Source: Anderseniella sp963700735
GTDB taxonomy: Bacteria > Pseudomonadota > Alphaproteobacteria > Rhizobiales > Aestuariivirgaceae
Reading direction: 5' to 3'
Assembly: GCA_963700735.1 (NCBI GenBank)
Contig: CAVOYR010000007.1
Span: 310,001-374,000, forward strand
Length of the DNA: 64,000 nucleotides
Shown piece after piece: positions 10,237 through 18,315 of this stretch. The translations under genes were made by a program, and so were the position numbers. The notes below the pieces were generated by a model. That model did no database searches and was not told the DNA's origin. It was given only the letters and a program-made list of their open reading frames with translations. Within the stretch, counting starts at the first letter, position 1, and the number at the start of each line of letters is the position of its first letter.

Positions 10237-10815
10237 ATGGAACACCCTTTGACCGATCCGACTGCGCTGAAACTGGAACCGGTGGCCGAATTGACCGATC
10301 GCCAGCAGGCCTATTTCGCCAAGTGCGACGAAAAGCTGGGCTTCGTGCCCAACGTGCTGCGCGCCTATGCCTTCGCCCCGGAAAAGCTGCAGGCCTTTGC
10401 CGACATGTACAATGACCTGATGCTGGGCGACTCCAGCCTGTCCAAGCTGGAGCGCGAGTTGATTGCCGTCGCCGTGTCGAGTGTAAACCAGTGCTACTAC
10501 TGCCTGACAGCACATGGCGCGGCTGTGCGCCAGCTGTCCGGAAATCCGGCGCTGGGCGAGCAGATGGTGATGAACTATCGCGCTGCCACCGGCCTGACTG
10601 CAAAACAGGTTGCCATGCTCGATTTTGCCGACAAGCTGACCCGCACCCCGCATTCGATGACCGAGGCGGACCGGCAACGTTTGCGCGATGCAGGCTACAC
10701 GGACCGCGATATCTGGGACATTGCCTCGGTGGCGAGCTTCTTCAACATGTCCAACCGCATGGCTGCAGCGGTGGACATGCGGCCCAATGACGAGTATCAC
10801 GCGCAGGCCCGGTGA
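10237..10815 (+). CDS. peroxidase-related enzyme, carboxymuconolactone decarboxylase/AhpD-like
   Basis: 192-aa all-helical protein of the AhpD/CMD superfamily, subgroup 'uncharacterised peroxidase-related enzyme'. It keeps the redox pair and downstream histidine in CYYCLTAHG, next to the helix ELIAVAVSSVNQ, as in AhpD where the CxxC reduces a partner peroxiredoxin. The ATG at 10237 is preceded by AGGAG with a 6-nt gap. The gene is divergent from gdh with about 105 bp between them, which must hold both promoters. The substrate is unknown; an antioxidant role is inference from the family. Confidence 0.85.
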   Translation: MEHPLTDPTALKLEPVAELTDRQQAYFAKCDEKLGFVPNVLRAYAFAPEKLQAFADMYNDLMLGDSSLSKLERELIAVAVSSVNQCYYCLTAHGAAVRQLSGNPALGEQMVMNYRAATGLTAKQVAMLDFADKLTRTPHSMTEADRQRLRDAGYTDRDIWDIASVASFFNMSNRMAAAVDMRPNDEYHAQAR

Positions 10816-10863
10816 GCCGGGCCGATAAGCCCCTGTAGTCACAACATCGAAAATCGCGCGCAA

Positions 10864-12437
10864 ATGGCATCCGACCACCTGACGCGGCGGACGTTTGCGA
10901 TAATCTCGCACCCTGACGCCGGCAAGACGACCCTGACGGAGAAGCTGCTGCTGGCAGGCGGCGCGATCCGGCTTGCCGGGGCGGTGCGAACCCGTGGCGA
11001 CCAGCGCCGCGCCCGGTCAGACTGGATGAAGATCGAACAGGACCGCGGCATCTCGGTGACGAGTTCCGTGATGACGTTCGACTACCGCGGCCATACCTGC
11101 AACTTGCTGGACACGCCGGGCCACGAGGACTTCAGCGAAGACACCTATCGCACCCTGACCGCGGTGGACTCCGCCATCATGGTGATCGACGCAGCCAAGG
11201 GCATCGAAAGCCAGACCCGCAAGCTGTTCGAGGTGTGCCGCCTGCGCGACATCCCCATCGTGACGTTCGTCAACAAGGTGGATCGCGAAGGCCGTGATCG
11301 GTTTCGAACTGCTCGACGAAATCCAGGATACCCTTGCACTCGACGTGTCACCGCAGGTCTGGCCGGTCGGCATGGGATCGGATTTCTTTGGCTGCTATGA
11401 CTTGCGGGACGGCAGCTTCCAGAAGACCGACCGGCGGGCCGGCGACTATGCCGGAACGGTCATGGTCGGCAGCCCTGACAAGCTTGCAGACGCCGGCGTC
11501 GCCGCGCATGTGGCAGACGCCACGGCAGAAGCCATCGAACTGGCGCAAGCCGGATACGCGGCGTTCAACGCCAACTCGTTCCTCGAAGGCCACCTGACAC
11601 CTGTAATTTTCGGCAGCGCATTGAACGGCTTTTCCGTCCAGAAGCTGCTCGACTTCATCGTGGACCACGCACCGGCGCCACGGCCCAGCCCGGCAGAGCC
11701 GCGCACCGTCACGCCCGGCGAGGACCAGGTGGCAGGCTTCATCTTCAAGGTGCAGGCCAACATGGACAAGAACCACCGAGACCGGGTTGCGTTCATGCGC
11801 ATCTGCTCGGGCCACTTCAAGCGCGGCATGAAACTGAAGCAGGTCCGCACCGGCAAGGACGTGCTGGTGCACAGCCCGATCTTCTTCATGGCGCAGGACC
11901 GCGAGATCGCAGAAGAGGCTGGCGCGGGTGACGTGATCGGCATTCCCAACCATGGCACGGTCCGGGTGGGTGATACCTTCACCGAGGGCGAGGCCCTGCG
12001 TTTCACCGGCCTGCCGGCATTTGCGCCGGAAGCCTTGCGGCGGGTGCGCCTCGGTGACATGACGCGCGTCAAGCAGATGCGTGCTGCACTTGAGGACCTC
12101 GCCGAGGAAGGCCTGATCCAGGTTTTCCAGCCTGAAATCGGCTCCCAGTGGATCGTCGGCGTCGTCGGCGTGCTGCAGCTCGACGTTCTGGCATCGCGCG
12201 CGCAGCAGGAATACAACGTGAAGCTCGATTTCGAGAACTCGCCCTACGAGATGGCGCGCTGGATTACCTCAGACGACCCTGCCGCACTCAATACCTTCCG
12301 CGAGCGCAACCGCATTGCCATGGCCACCGACCGCGATGGCAGTCACGTGTTCCTGGCCAAGGGCCAATGGGAGCTCGACTACGCAGCCACGCACCTACGA
12401 GAACGTGAATTTTCTGAAGACCAAGGAATTGCAGTAG
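10864..12437 (+). pseudogene. prfC: peptide chain release factor 3 (RF3), interrupted by two +1 frameshifts
   Basis: RF3 is a GTPase that recycles RF1/RF2 from the ribosome. Frame one (10864 to ~11300) has the G1 loop SHPDAGKTTLTEK, DTPGHEDF and NKVDREGRD. The homology then continues one base later as FELLDEIQDTLALD (frame change at 11299-11302). It shifts again near 12388-12393: the matching C-terminus YENVNFLKTKELQ is in the third frame and ends at the TAG at 12435-12437. Taken together the pieces make about 523 aa, the normal RF3 length, with no other damage. Either the gene is newly broken or two single-base insertions are sequence errors. RF3 is dispensable in E. coli, so real loss is possible. 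Confidence 0.85.
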
Positions 12438-12501
12438 GTCCTTAACAGCCAACTGACGCCCGGCCAATGGCCGGTTACGTCAATCAGGACTGTCGAGAAA
12501 C

Positions 12502-12576
12502 TGGAGCGGGCGATGAGATTCGAACTCACGACCCCAACCTTGGCAAGGTTGTGCTCTACCCCTGAGCTACGCCCGC
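12502..12576 (-). tRNA. tRNA-Gly (anticodon GCC)
   Basis: On the minus strand a full cloverleaf can be folded: acceptor GCGGGCG pairs with the 3' strand before the discriminator T and an encoded CCA (complement at 12502-12504). The D arm is GCTCAGGGGTAGAGC, the anticodon stem CAACC/GGTTG encloses TTGCCAA with GCC at 12542-12544, and the T loop is GTTCGAATC. It stands alone between prfC and the deacylase gene, opposite in strand to both. Confidence 0.97.
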
Positions 12577-12715
12577 ATCCGTAGGGTAACAAGGGTACGA
12601 TCTGTGCGGCAGCACCCTTGCTTCAAGCGCCGCTTTATTGCGCAAGCCGGGACGAAATGCAATAGCTCTCGCCTGACAAAGTGACACGACATCAGCGATT
12701 GATTGCAGAGGACAG

Positions 12716-13207
12716 ATGCCCACCACACGAGACCAGTTGTTTGGCCGCTTCGACGAGCTTGGAATCAACCCGGTTACCCGCGAGCATCCGCCGGTCTACA
12801 CCGTCGAGGAAGCCCGGGCCTTGCGTGGCGACATTCCCGGTGGCCACTGCAAGAACCTGTTCCTGAAAGACAAGAAGGGCCAGCTCTGGCTGGTCGTGGC
12901 ACTTGAGGATGCGCGGGTTGACCTGAAGACCCTGCCGGACCGGATCGGCGCCGCCCGCATCTCTTTCGGCAAGCCCGACCTGCTGATGCAGGTTCTTGGC
13001 GTGGAGCCGGGCTCGGTGACGCCATTCGCCCTGATCAATGACCGCGATTGTGCAGTCAACGTGGTGCTCGATGCGGCCATGATGCGCTGTGACCTGGTCA
13101 GCTACCATCCGCTGGAGAATACGGCGACGACAACGCTTACACCTGACCAGTTGCTGACGTTCATCCGGTCGTGCGGGCACAAGCCCGCAATTGTCGAGCT
13201 TGACTGA
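12716..13207 (+). CDS. prolyl-tRNA deacylase domain protein (ProXp-ala/PrdX type)
   Basis: 163-aa free-standing editing domain of the YbaK/ProX family, which hydrolyses mischarged aminoacyl-tRNA, classically Ala-tRNA(Pro). The diagnostic GHCKNLFLKDKKGQLWLVV carries the conserved active-site lysine. HPPVYTVEEA, FGKPDLLMQVLGVEPGSVTPFAL and the C-terminal SYHPLENTATTTL are also typical of the PrdX subgroup. The ATG at 12716 gives the normal length. It is monocistronic as far as can be seen, with 97 bp to the next gene. A different mischarged substrate, such as in ProXp-x members, cannot be excluded. Confidence 0.86.
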   Translation: MPTTRDQLFGRFDELGINPVTREHPPVYTVEEARALRGDIPGGHCKNLFLKDKKGQLWLVVALEDARVDLKTLPDRIGAARISFGKPDLLMQVLGVEPGSVTPFALINDRDCAVNVVLDAAMMRCDLVSYHPLENTATTTLTPDQLLTFIRSCGHKPAIVELD

Positions 13208-13303
13208 CATTGCGGCACGCCAGCGGCCCATTGCATGACACCTGCCACATTCCCATGTTAGGAATGACGAACACCGATCACCTTTCTGCACGGGACTTGA
13301 TGC

Positions 13304-14287
13304 ATGTCTGACAATTCGTTCTCGATGGGCACCAGCTACAATACGACCACGCCGCAACAGGCCACACCGGCATCCCAACCACTTGTACCGGGTCAGGCTC
13401 CGGCACCCACAGGACCGGTGATCAGGGATTCCAGCACCGCCAGCTTCGTTGCCGACGTGATCGAGACCTCGAAGTCTGTGCCTGTCATCGTTGATTTCTG
13501 GGCGCCGTGGTGCGGCCCGTGCAAGCAGCTTGGCCCGGCGCTTGAGAAGGCCGTCCTGGAAGCGGGCGGTCGCGTACACATGGTCAAGATCAACGTGGAC
13601 GAGAACCAGCAACTTGCGCAGCAGATGAGGATCCAGTCGATCCCGGCGGTGTTTGCCTTTGCCAATGGCCAGCCCGTGGACGGCTTCATGGGAGCCTTGC
13701 CGGAGTCGGAACTGAAGAAGTTCGTCGACAAGCTGGCCAAGGGTCACGGCGGTCTCGCCGAGCAGCTCGATGCTCTGTTTGCGCAGGCAGATGAAGCCCT
13801 GGCAGCCGATGACATCCAGACAGCGATGTCGATGTTTTCGGCAGCCGTCGAGGCTGCCCCCGATGACGCCCGTGGTCCGGCGGGCCAGATCAGGTGCCTG
13901 ACGGCCGCCGGCCAGTTCGACGATGCCCGCAGCCTCGCCGGGTCACTGCCTGAAGCGATGCGGCTGCAGGCACCGGTAACCGGTGCGCTCGCTGCATTGC
14001 AGGTTGCCGAGACACCTGTCGACAATGAAGAGATCAACAACCTGCGGGCGAGGCTGGAAACGGATGCATCCGATCATGCCGCACGGCTCGACCTGGCCGT
14101 GGCACTCAATGCCTCGGGGCAACGCGAGGAAGCGCTGGACCACATCCTGAAAATCATCGAGCGGGACCGCGACTGGAATGACGCTGCTGCCCGGACCCAG
14201 TTGCTGACCTTCTTTGAGGCCTGGGGCCCAACCGACGAGTTGACCGTATCGGGCCGCCGCCGCCTGTCGTCCATCCTGTTTGCCTGA
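13304..14287 (+). CDS. thioredoxin-domain co-chaperone, CnoX/YbbN family
   Basis: 327-aa protein with a disordered N-terminus (~45 residues rich in T, Q, P), a thioredoxin fold with the active site WAPWCGPCKQLGP (both cysteines kept, unlike E. coli CnoX which has SxxC) and TPR-like helices over the last ~160 residues. CnoX proteins hold unfolded clients, form mixed disulfides under oxidative stress and hand clients to GroEL or DnaK. It begins a run of small same-strand genes (LON-domain, Trm112, DUF971), an arrangement common in alphaproteobacteria. Confidence 0.86.
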   Translation: MSDNSFSMGTSYNTTTPQQATPASQPLVPGQAPAPTGPVIRDSSTASFVADVIETSKSVPVIVDFWAPWCGPCKQLGPALEKAVLEAGGRVHMVKINVDENQQLAQQMRIQSIPAVFAFANGQPVDGFMGALPESELKKFVDKLAKGHGGLAEQLDALFAQADEALAADDIQTAMSMFSAAVEAAPDDARGPAGQIRCLTAAGQFDDARSLAGSLPEAMRLQAPVTGALAALQVAETPVDNEEINNLRARLETDASDHAARLDLAVALNASGQREEALDHILKIIERDRDWNDAAARTQLLTFFEAWGPTDELTVSGRRRLSSILFA

Positions 14288-14316
14288 GCTCGTCCAGAAC
14301 GAAAGCACCCCTGCGC

Positions 14317-15015
14317 ATGCAAATCGACCACATGTATTCATCCATAGACCACCTGCCGGCAACCTTGCCGATATTCCCGTTGCCGGGTGCGGTGTTGCTG
14401 CCGGGCGGCGACCTGCCGCTCAACATATTCGAACCACGATACCTGAAGATGCTGTCTGACTCGCTGGCAACCCACCGCTTGATCGGCATGATCCAGCCGC
14501 GCCAGATTGACAATGAATCAGATCCAGCCATGTCCGCTTCGCGGCCGGCGCCCCAACTGTTCGATGTTGGCTGCGCCGGTCGCATTACTTCGTTTAATGA
14601 ATCAGGCGAAGGCCAGGTTCAGATCATCCTGTCTGGCGTCTGCAGGTTCCGGGTCGCGCAGGAACTGGAAACCGTGACACCCTATCGCACGGTCCGGGCA
14701 GACTATTCGCCGTTCCTGGTGGACCTTGATCCGGATGAACTGCCCGAGACCGACAGTGACCGGCAGGGGCTTCTCGACAGCCTTGGCAGATATCTTGAGA
14801 TGCGCTCCATGCAGGCAGACTGGGAAGAAATCGAGGCGGCTCCCACCTCGACGCTGATCAATACGCTGATTATGATCGGTTCGTTCAGCACAGGCGAAAA
14901 GCAGGCGGTGCTTGAGGCTTCGGATTTGCGCGAACGTACCCGCACGCTGACCACGCTGAGCGACATGGCGGTAAATGCGTTTGCCAGCGCCGGTACCAGC
15001 GGTTCTCTGCAGTAG
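14317..15015 (+). CDS. LON peptidase substrate-binding-domain protein
   Basis: 232-aa protein consisting only of the LON N-terminal (PUA-like) domain, without AAA+ or protease parts. The motif LPIFPLPGAVLLPGGDLPLNIFEPRYLKM is the family signature, followed by CAGRITSFNESGEGQVQIILSG and CRFRV. Stand-alone LON-N proteins are widespread; they are presumed to bind proteins or act as adaptors, but no function is proven. An in-frame ATG at 14335 is an alternative start. It lies 29 bp after the CnoX gene. Confidence 0.86.
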   Translation: MQIDHMYSSIDHLPATLPIFPLPGAVLLPGGDLPLNIFEPRYLKMLSDSLATHRLIGMIQPRQIDNESDPAMSASRPAPQLFDVGCAGRITSFNESGEGQVQIILSGVCRFRVAQELETVTPYRTVRADYSPFLVDLDPDELPETDSDRQGLLDSLGRYLEMRSMQADWEEIEAAPTSTLINTLIMIGSFSTGEKQAVLEASDLRERTRTLTTLSDMAVNAFASAGTSGSLQ

Positions 15016-15025
15016 GAAAACGGGA

Positions 15026-15235
15026 ATGACCGACACCAGGGAAACCGGATTTCAGGCGAGCCGGAAGACTGACGCGCGCTTGCTGGAGGTTCTGGTGTGC
15101 CCCATCACGCATCGGCCACTGGAGTACGACGCGGAACGCCAGGAACTGGTATCTCGCTCGGGCAAGCTGGCTTACCCGATACGAGACGGGATTCCGATCA
15201 TGCTGGTCGAAGAGGCGCGAGAACTTGAAGACTGA
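15026..15235 (+). CDS. Trm112 family small protein
   Basis: 69-aa protein with the Trm112/YcaR core LLEVLVCPITHRPLEYD...LAYPIRDGIPIML. In eukaryotes and archaea Trm112 activates methyltransferases; bacterial members are short, usually lack the full zinc site (only one Cys is visible here) and have no proven partner. The N-terminal ~18 residues before LLEVL are extra and polar. The gene starts 10 bp after the LON-domain gene and its end overlaps the DUF971 gene by 11 bp, so translation is likely coupled. Confidence 0.85.
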   Translation: MTDTRETGFQASRKTDARLLEVLVCPITHRPLEYDAERQELVSRSGKLAYPIRDGIPIMLVEEARELED

Positions 15236-15608
15236 AACCAATCAGCAAGCGCCCGACCTCTGGCCTGAAGAGTTGCGGCTGAGCGAGGATCGCAAGCGGC
15301 TCACGGTCGTGTTCGACAATGGTGAAAGCCACGAACTGTCCGCCGAATACTTGCGCGTGGAAAGCCCGAGCGCCGAGGTGCAGGGACACGGGCCGAGCCA
15401 GAAGGTGACCGTCGGCGGCAAAGCCAATGTCGAGATCATGAAGATCGAGCCCGTAGGCAATTACGCAGTCCGGATTACCTTCACCGACATGCATTCCACC
15501 GGCATCTTCACCTGGCCATACCTGCTCAAGCTGGGCCGCGATCGTGGTACGATCTGGTCAGCCTATGTTGACAGTCTGCGCGAGCAGAACAAGCGGCGCG
15601 AAGTCTGA
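15225..15608 (+). CDS. DUF971 (gamma-butyrobetaine hydroxylase N-terminal-like) domain protein
   Basis: 127-aa protein of the DUF971 family: LWPEELRLSEDRKRLTVVFDNGESHELSAEYLRVESPSAEVQGHG, then ITFTDMHSTGIFTWPYLLKLG. The domain resembles the zinc-binding N-terminal module of gamma-butyrobetaine hydroxylase, but stand-alone bacterial forms have been linked only indirectly to Fe-S or cofactor-related complexes, so no function is assigned. The TTG at 15225 overlaps the Trm112 stop and is chosen because no ATG or GTG lies near the conserved start. The gene ends four bases before the convergent UbiH-family gene. Confidence 0.85.
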   Translation: MKTETNQQAPDLWPEELRLSEDRKRLTVVFDNGESHELSAEYLRVESPSAEVQGHGPSQKVTVGGKANVEIMKIEPVGNYAVRITFTDMHSTGIFTWPYLLKLGRDRGTIWSAYVDSLREQNKRREV

Positions 15609-15612
15609 CTGG

Positions 15613-16857
15613 CTAGAGTACGCCACCGGTCATCAGCGCTGGCTGGCGGCCGGTTGTTCCAGCCGCTGACTCCATGAAGAACCGTTTTGCGGGCGGCAGG
15701 CTGTCGACAAGCTTCAAGCCTGCCTTGCGAGCCAGCGAGACGGCAGCAACGTCATTGGAGAACAGGCGGGCGAGCCCGTCACACATGGCTGCAACGACTG
15801 CCGTATCGAACCTGCGCCATTGCTCATAGTCGTCGAGCACCGGCTTGCCGCCAATGTCGAGCCCGCGGCGCATGGCCATCGCGCAGCATTCAGCCAGTGC
15901 AGCAATGTCCTTCAGGCCCAGGTTGAAACCGAGCCCGGCAATGGGGTGGATGACGTGGGCAGCGTCACCCACCAGGGCCAGCCGCTGGCCGGCGAAGGAT
16001 TTGGCAATCTGCATTTCCAGCGGCCACGAGGTGCGCTTGTTGAGAAGGTCCAGTTTGCCGAGGTGGTCGCCCATTTTCAGGTTGAGCGCTTCAAGGAATT
16101 GTTCCTCGGTCAGCGCCATCAGCCGGTCGGTCTCGGCGGTTGCTTCCACCCAGACCAGCGACGACCGGTTGCCGGTAAGCGGCAGCACGGCAAACGGACC
16201 ATCCTTGGTGAAATGCTCGCCAGCACACCCATGATGCGGCTTGCCATGACCGATAGTGAGCGTAATGGCGGACTGGCCATACGCATGCCGGACAACATCG
16301 ATGCTGGCTGCTTGCCGTGCAGCAGAATGACGCCCGTCCGCTGCGACGACCAGCGGCGCCGTCAGTGTGTCGCCGGTGTCGAGCATTACTTTGGCCGAGG
16401 CCCCGCCCAGCTCGTAGCCGGTGATGTGCGCGCCGGACCTGATCTCGATATTGCCGCATGACTGCACGGCATTGGCGAGGGCCCGCAGCAATACGCCATT
16501 CTCGAGCATCCAGGCAGACGGCTGGGAGCTCTGGCCACTTTGCAGAAAGTTCAACAATACCGGCGCGACACCTGCGGGCTTGTTGTCATCGGTGACGATG
16601 ATCTCGTTGAACGGCTGTGTCAGGTCAGCAATCTGCTGCCACACGCCCAACGCTTCGAGCAGGCTTCGGGAGCCGCGGGCGATGGCCGAGCCTCTCGTGT
16701 CGCGGTTGAAATTCCGGTCCTGAAGTGCGGGACCCGCATCCACCACGACAGTGCGAAGGGGTATGGACATGTGCGGGCCCGACAGGGCAAGAGCACAGGT
16801 CAGGCCGGCAAGCCCTCCGCCGGCAATGATGACGTCATGTTTTGCAGTGTCTGCCAT
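15613..16857 (-). CDS. UbiH/UbiF/COQ6-family FAD-dependent monooxygenase
   Basis: 414-aa flavoprotein hydroxylase of the ubiquinone-biosynthesis family. It has the dinucleotide-binding GGGLAG at residues ~12-17, the VVAADGRHSAAR segment (DG motif) near the middle and the FAD/ribityl motif GDAAHVIHPIAGLGFNLGLKD near residue 290. These enzymes hydroxylate the aromatic ring of ubiquinone precursors at C5, C6 or C1 positions. Which position this enzyme serves cannot be told from sequence because alphaproteobacterial members (UbiH, UbiF, UbiL) are closely related. It is divergent from tesB with ~50 bp between the start codons. Confidence 0.88.
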   Translation of the reverse strand: MADTAKHDVIIAGGGLAGLTCALALSGPHMSIPLRTVVVDAGPALQDRNFNRDTRGSAIARGSRSLLEALGVWQQIADLTQPFNEIIVTDDNKPAGVAPVLLNFLQSGQSSQPSAWMLENGVLLRALANAVQSCGNIEIRSGAHITGYELGGASAKVMLDTGDTLTAPLVVAADGRHSAARQAASIDVVRHAYGQSAITLTIGHGKPHHGCAGEHFTKDGPFAVLPLTGNRSSLVWVEATAETDRLMALTEEQFLEALNLKMGDHLGKLDLLNKRTSWPLEMQIAKSFAGQRLALVGDAAHVIHPIAGLGFNLGLKDIAALAECCAMAMRRGLDIGGKPVLDDYEQWRRFDTAVVAAMCDGLARLFSNDVAAVSLARKAGLKLVDSLPPAKRFFMESAAGTTGRQPALMTGGVL

Positions 16858-16909
16858 TCTGTTCCCGGATGCTGGGCTGTTGTACAGGGCTTAACGGATC
16901 ACGCGACCG

Positions 16910-17773
16910 ATGAACGAATACGATCTGCTGCTGGACAGTTTCCACTTCGACCGGCTGGACGACAACCTGTTTCAAAGCCGCAGCCCGCAGGTAGGCTGGC
17001 GCCGGACCTATGGCGGTCTTCTGCTGGCGCATGCCGTGCGCGCAGGCGGGTATACCATCGGCGATGGCAAGATCTTCCACGCCTTGCATGGCAATTTTCT
17101 AAGGCCGGGCGACGTGTCTGTGCCCATGGTCCTGCAGGTTGAGCGATTGCTGGACGGGCGTACGGTGGCCAATCGCCGGATCACGATCAGGCAGAACGAC
17201 AAGCCGGTGTTTACGGCAAGCCTGTCGTATCGCAGCACCAGTGGCGGGCTGAGCTATGCGCCACCCATGCCTGCCGCGCCCCCGCCCGAAAACGTGCCGG
17301 ATGAACCAGCCATACTCGCCGGGTTTGGGAACCGCCTTCCCGACAGCGCCGTCAAGTATCTGTCGCGCCGGAAGGTATTCGAGCTTCGGCCTGTGGATGC
17401 ACGCAAATTTGTTCTGGCTGACTTCAGCGATACCTCACCGTTGCTGCTTTGGGTAAGACTGCGCGCAACCACACCGCCCTCGGCGGATTTGAACGCGGTG
17501 TTGCTGTCATACCTGTCGGACATGGCCGTGCTGAACGCCAGCCTGGTGCCTCACGGTCGCAACTTCTTCGATCCGGCGTTGACGCTGGCCAGCCTTGATC
17601 ATGCCTTGTGGCAACACGCTCCTGCTGATTTGTCAGACTGGATGCTGATCACCCATGATTGCCTGTCTTCGGAGGACCAGATGGGGCTCGGGCAAACCCG
17701 GATCTACAATCGCGATGGCAGCTTGTGCGCAACGGTCAGCCAGCAAGGCATGACGCGCCTTTCCATTGATTAA
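16910..17773 (+). CDS. tesB: acyl-CoA thioesterase II, TesB family
   Basis: 287-aa double-hotdog thioesterase that hydrolyses acyl-CoA to free fatty acid and CoA. Family landmarks: FRSRSPQ-like NLFQSRSPQVGWRRTYGGLLLAHA, the HALHGNFLRPGDVSVPM strand-helix unit, RRITIRQNDKPVFTASLSY, and in the C-terminal hotdog SLDHALWQHAP with the catalytic Asp and GLGQTRIYNRDGSLCATVSQQGMTR with the Gln/Thr region. Length matches E. coli TesB (286 aa). It is followed by an AT-rich 190-bp gap holding the glnK promoter. Confidence 0.93.
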   Translation: MNEYDLLLDSFHFDRLDDNLFQSRSPQVGWRRTYGGLLLAHAVRAGGYTIGDGKIFHALHGNFLRPGDVSVPMVLQVERLLDGRTVANRRITIRQNDKPVFTASLSYRSTSGGLSYAPPMPAAPPPENVPDEPAILAGFGNRLPDSAVKYLSRRKVFELRPVDARKFVLADFSDTSPLLLWVRLRATTPPSADLNAVLLSYLSDMAVLNASLVPHGRNFFDPALTLASLDHALWQHAPADLSDWMLITHDCLSSEDQMGLGQTRIYNRDGSLCATVSQQGMTRLSID

Positions 17774-17785
17774 AAAATAAACAAA

Positions 17786-17813
17786 TTGCCAAATGTGCCT
17801 ATATTTTGGTCAA
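17786..17813. promoter_or_regulatory. imperfect inverted repeat upstream of the sigma-54 promoter
   Basis: TTGCCAAA at 17786-17793 faces TTTGGTCAA at 17805-17813, about 80-100 bp upstream of the -24/-12 element. That is the usual distance for an enhancer-binding protein such as NtrC. It does not match the enteric NtrC consensus, so the assignment is tentative. Confidence 0.3.
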
Positions 17814-17886
17814 ACATGACTCGACTGATCTCGAGCATCCAGTAAATTGTTCATCATAATCAATGATTTGTACGGGTAGGCCGGTT

Positions 17887-17902
17887 TGGCACGACCCTTG
17901 AA
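17887..17902 (+). promoter_or_regulatory. sigma-54 (RpoN) -24/-12 promoter for glnK-amtB
   Basis: TGGCACGACCCTTGAA matches the sigma-54 consensus TGGCAC-N5-TTGCW: the -24 block is exact, the spacing is exact, and the -12 block differs only at the C. It lies 64 bp upstream of the glnK ATG. Sigma-54/NtrC control of glnK-amtB is well established in proteobacteria. Confidence 0.85.
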
Positions 17903-17965
17903 ATGCATCTCCTCCGACACCGCTGCTTTTCGGCTTGGCGGTGACAGGCAACATGGGAGACGCAG

Positions 17966-18304
17966 ATGAAATACATCATCTCGATCATCAAGCCACACCG
18001 GCTGGAGGAAGTGCGAACCGCACTTGCCGCCATCGGCGTGGAGGGCATGACGGTGAGTGAAGTGAAGGGGCATGGACGCCAGAAAGGTCACACGGAGATC
18101 TACCGTGGCGCCGAATACGAGGTGTCATACCTGCCGAAGATCAAGATTGAACTGGCGCTGAACAGCAAGCTGGCCGCCAAGGCGATCGACGCGATTGCCG
18201 AGTCCGGCCGTACCGGCCAGATCGGCGACGGGAAGATTTTTGTCATCGACCTGGAAAGCGCAGTGCGAATCCGCACCGGCGAGTCCGGCGAAGAAGCATT
18301 GTGA
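17966..18304 (+). CDS. glnK: P-II family nitrogen regulatory protein
   Basis: 112-aa PII signal protein. The T-loop GHTEIYRGAEYEV contains the uridylylation site Tyr51, the start MKYIISIIKPHRLEEVRTAL is typical, and the GRTGQIGDGKIFV segment forms the ATP/2-oxoglutarate site. It sits directly upstream of amtB, overlapping it or nearly so, behind a sigma-54 promoter; this genomic pairing defines GlnK rather than GlnB. Under nitrogen excess unmodified GlnK is expected to block AmtB. Confidence 0.95.
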   Translation: MKYIISIIKPHRLEEVRTALAAIGVEGMTVSEVKGHGRQKGHTEIYRGAEYEVSYLPKIKIELALNSKLAAKAIDAIAESGRTGQIGDGKIFVIDLESAVRIRTGESGEEAL

Positions 18305-18315
18305 GGGCGCTCGAC

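Noticed and set aside
10130..10603. Upstream extension of the glutamate dehydrogenase frame
   Set aside because: It runs over the divergent peroxidase-related gene; family N-terminus and a GGAGG site support the start at 10129.
11299..12393. Programmed ribosomal frameshifting in prfC
   Set aside because: No known slippery motif or stop-codon arrangement, and two separate shifts would be needed. Mutation or sequence error fits better.
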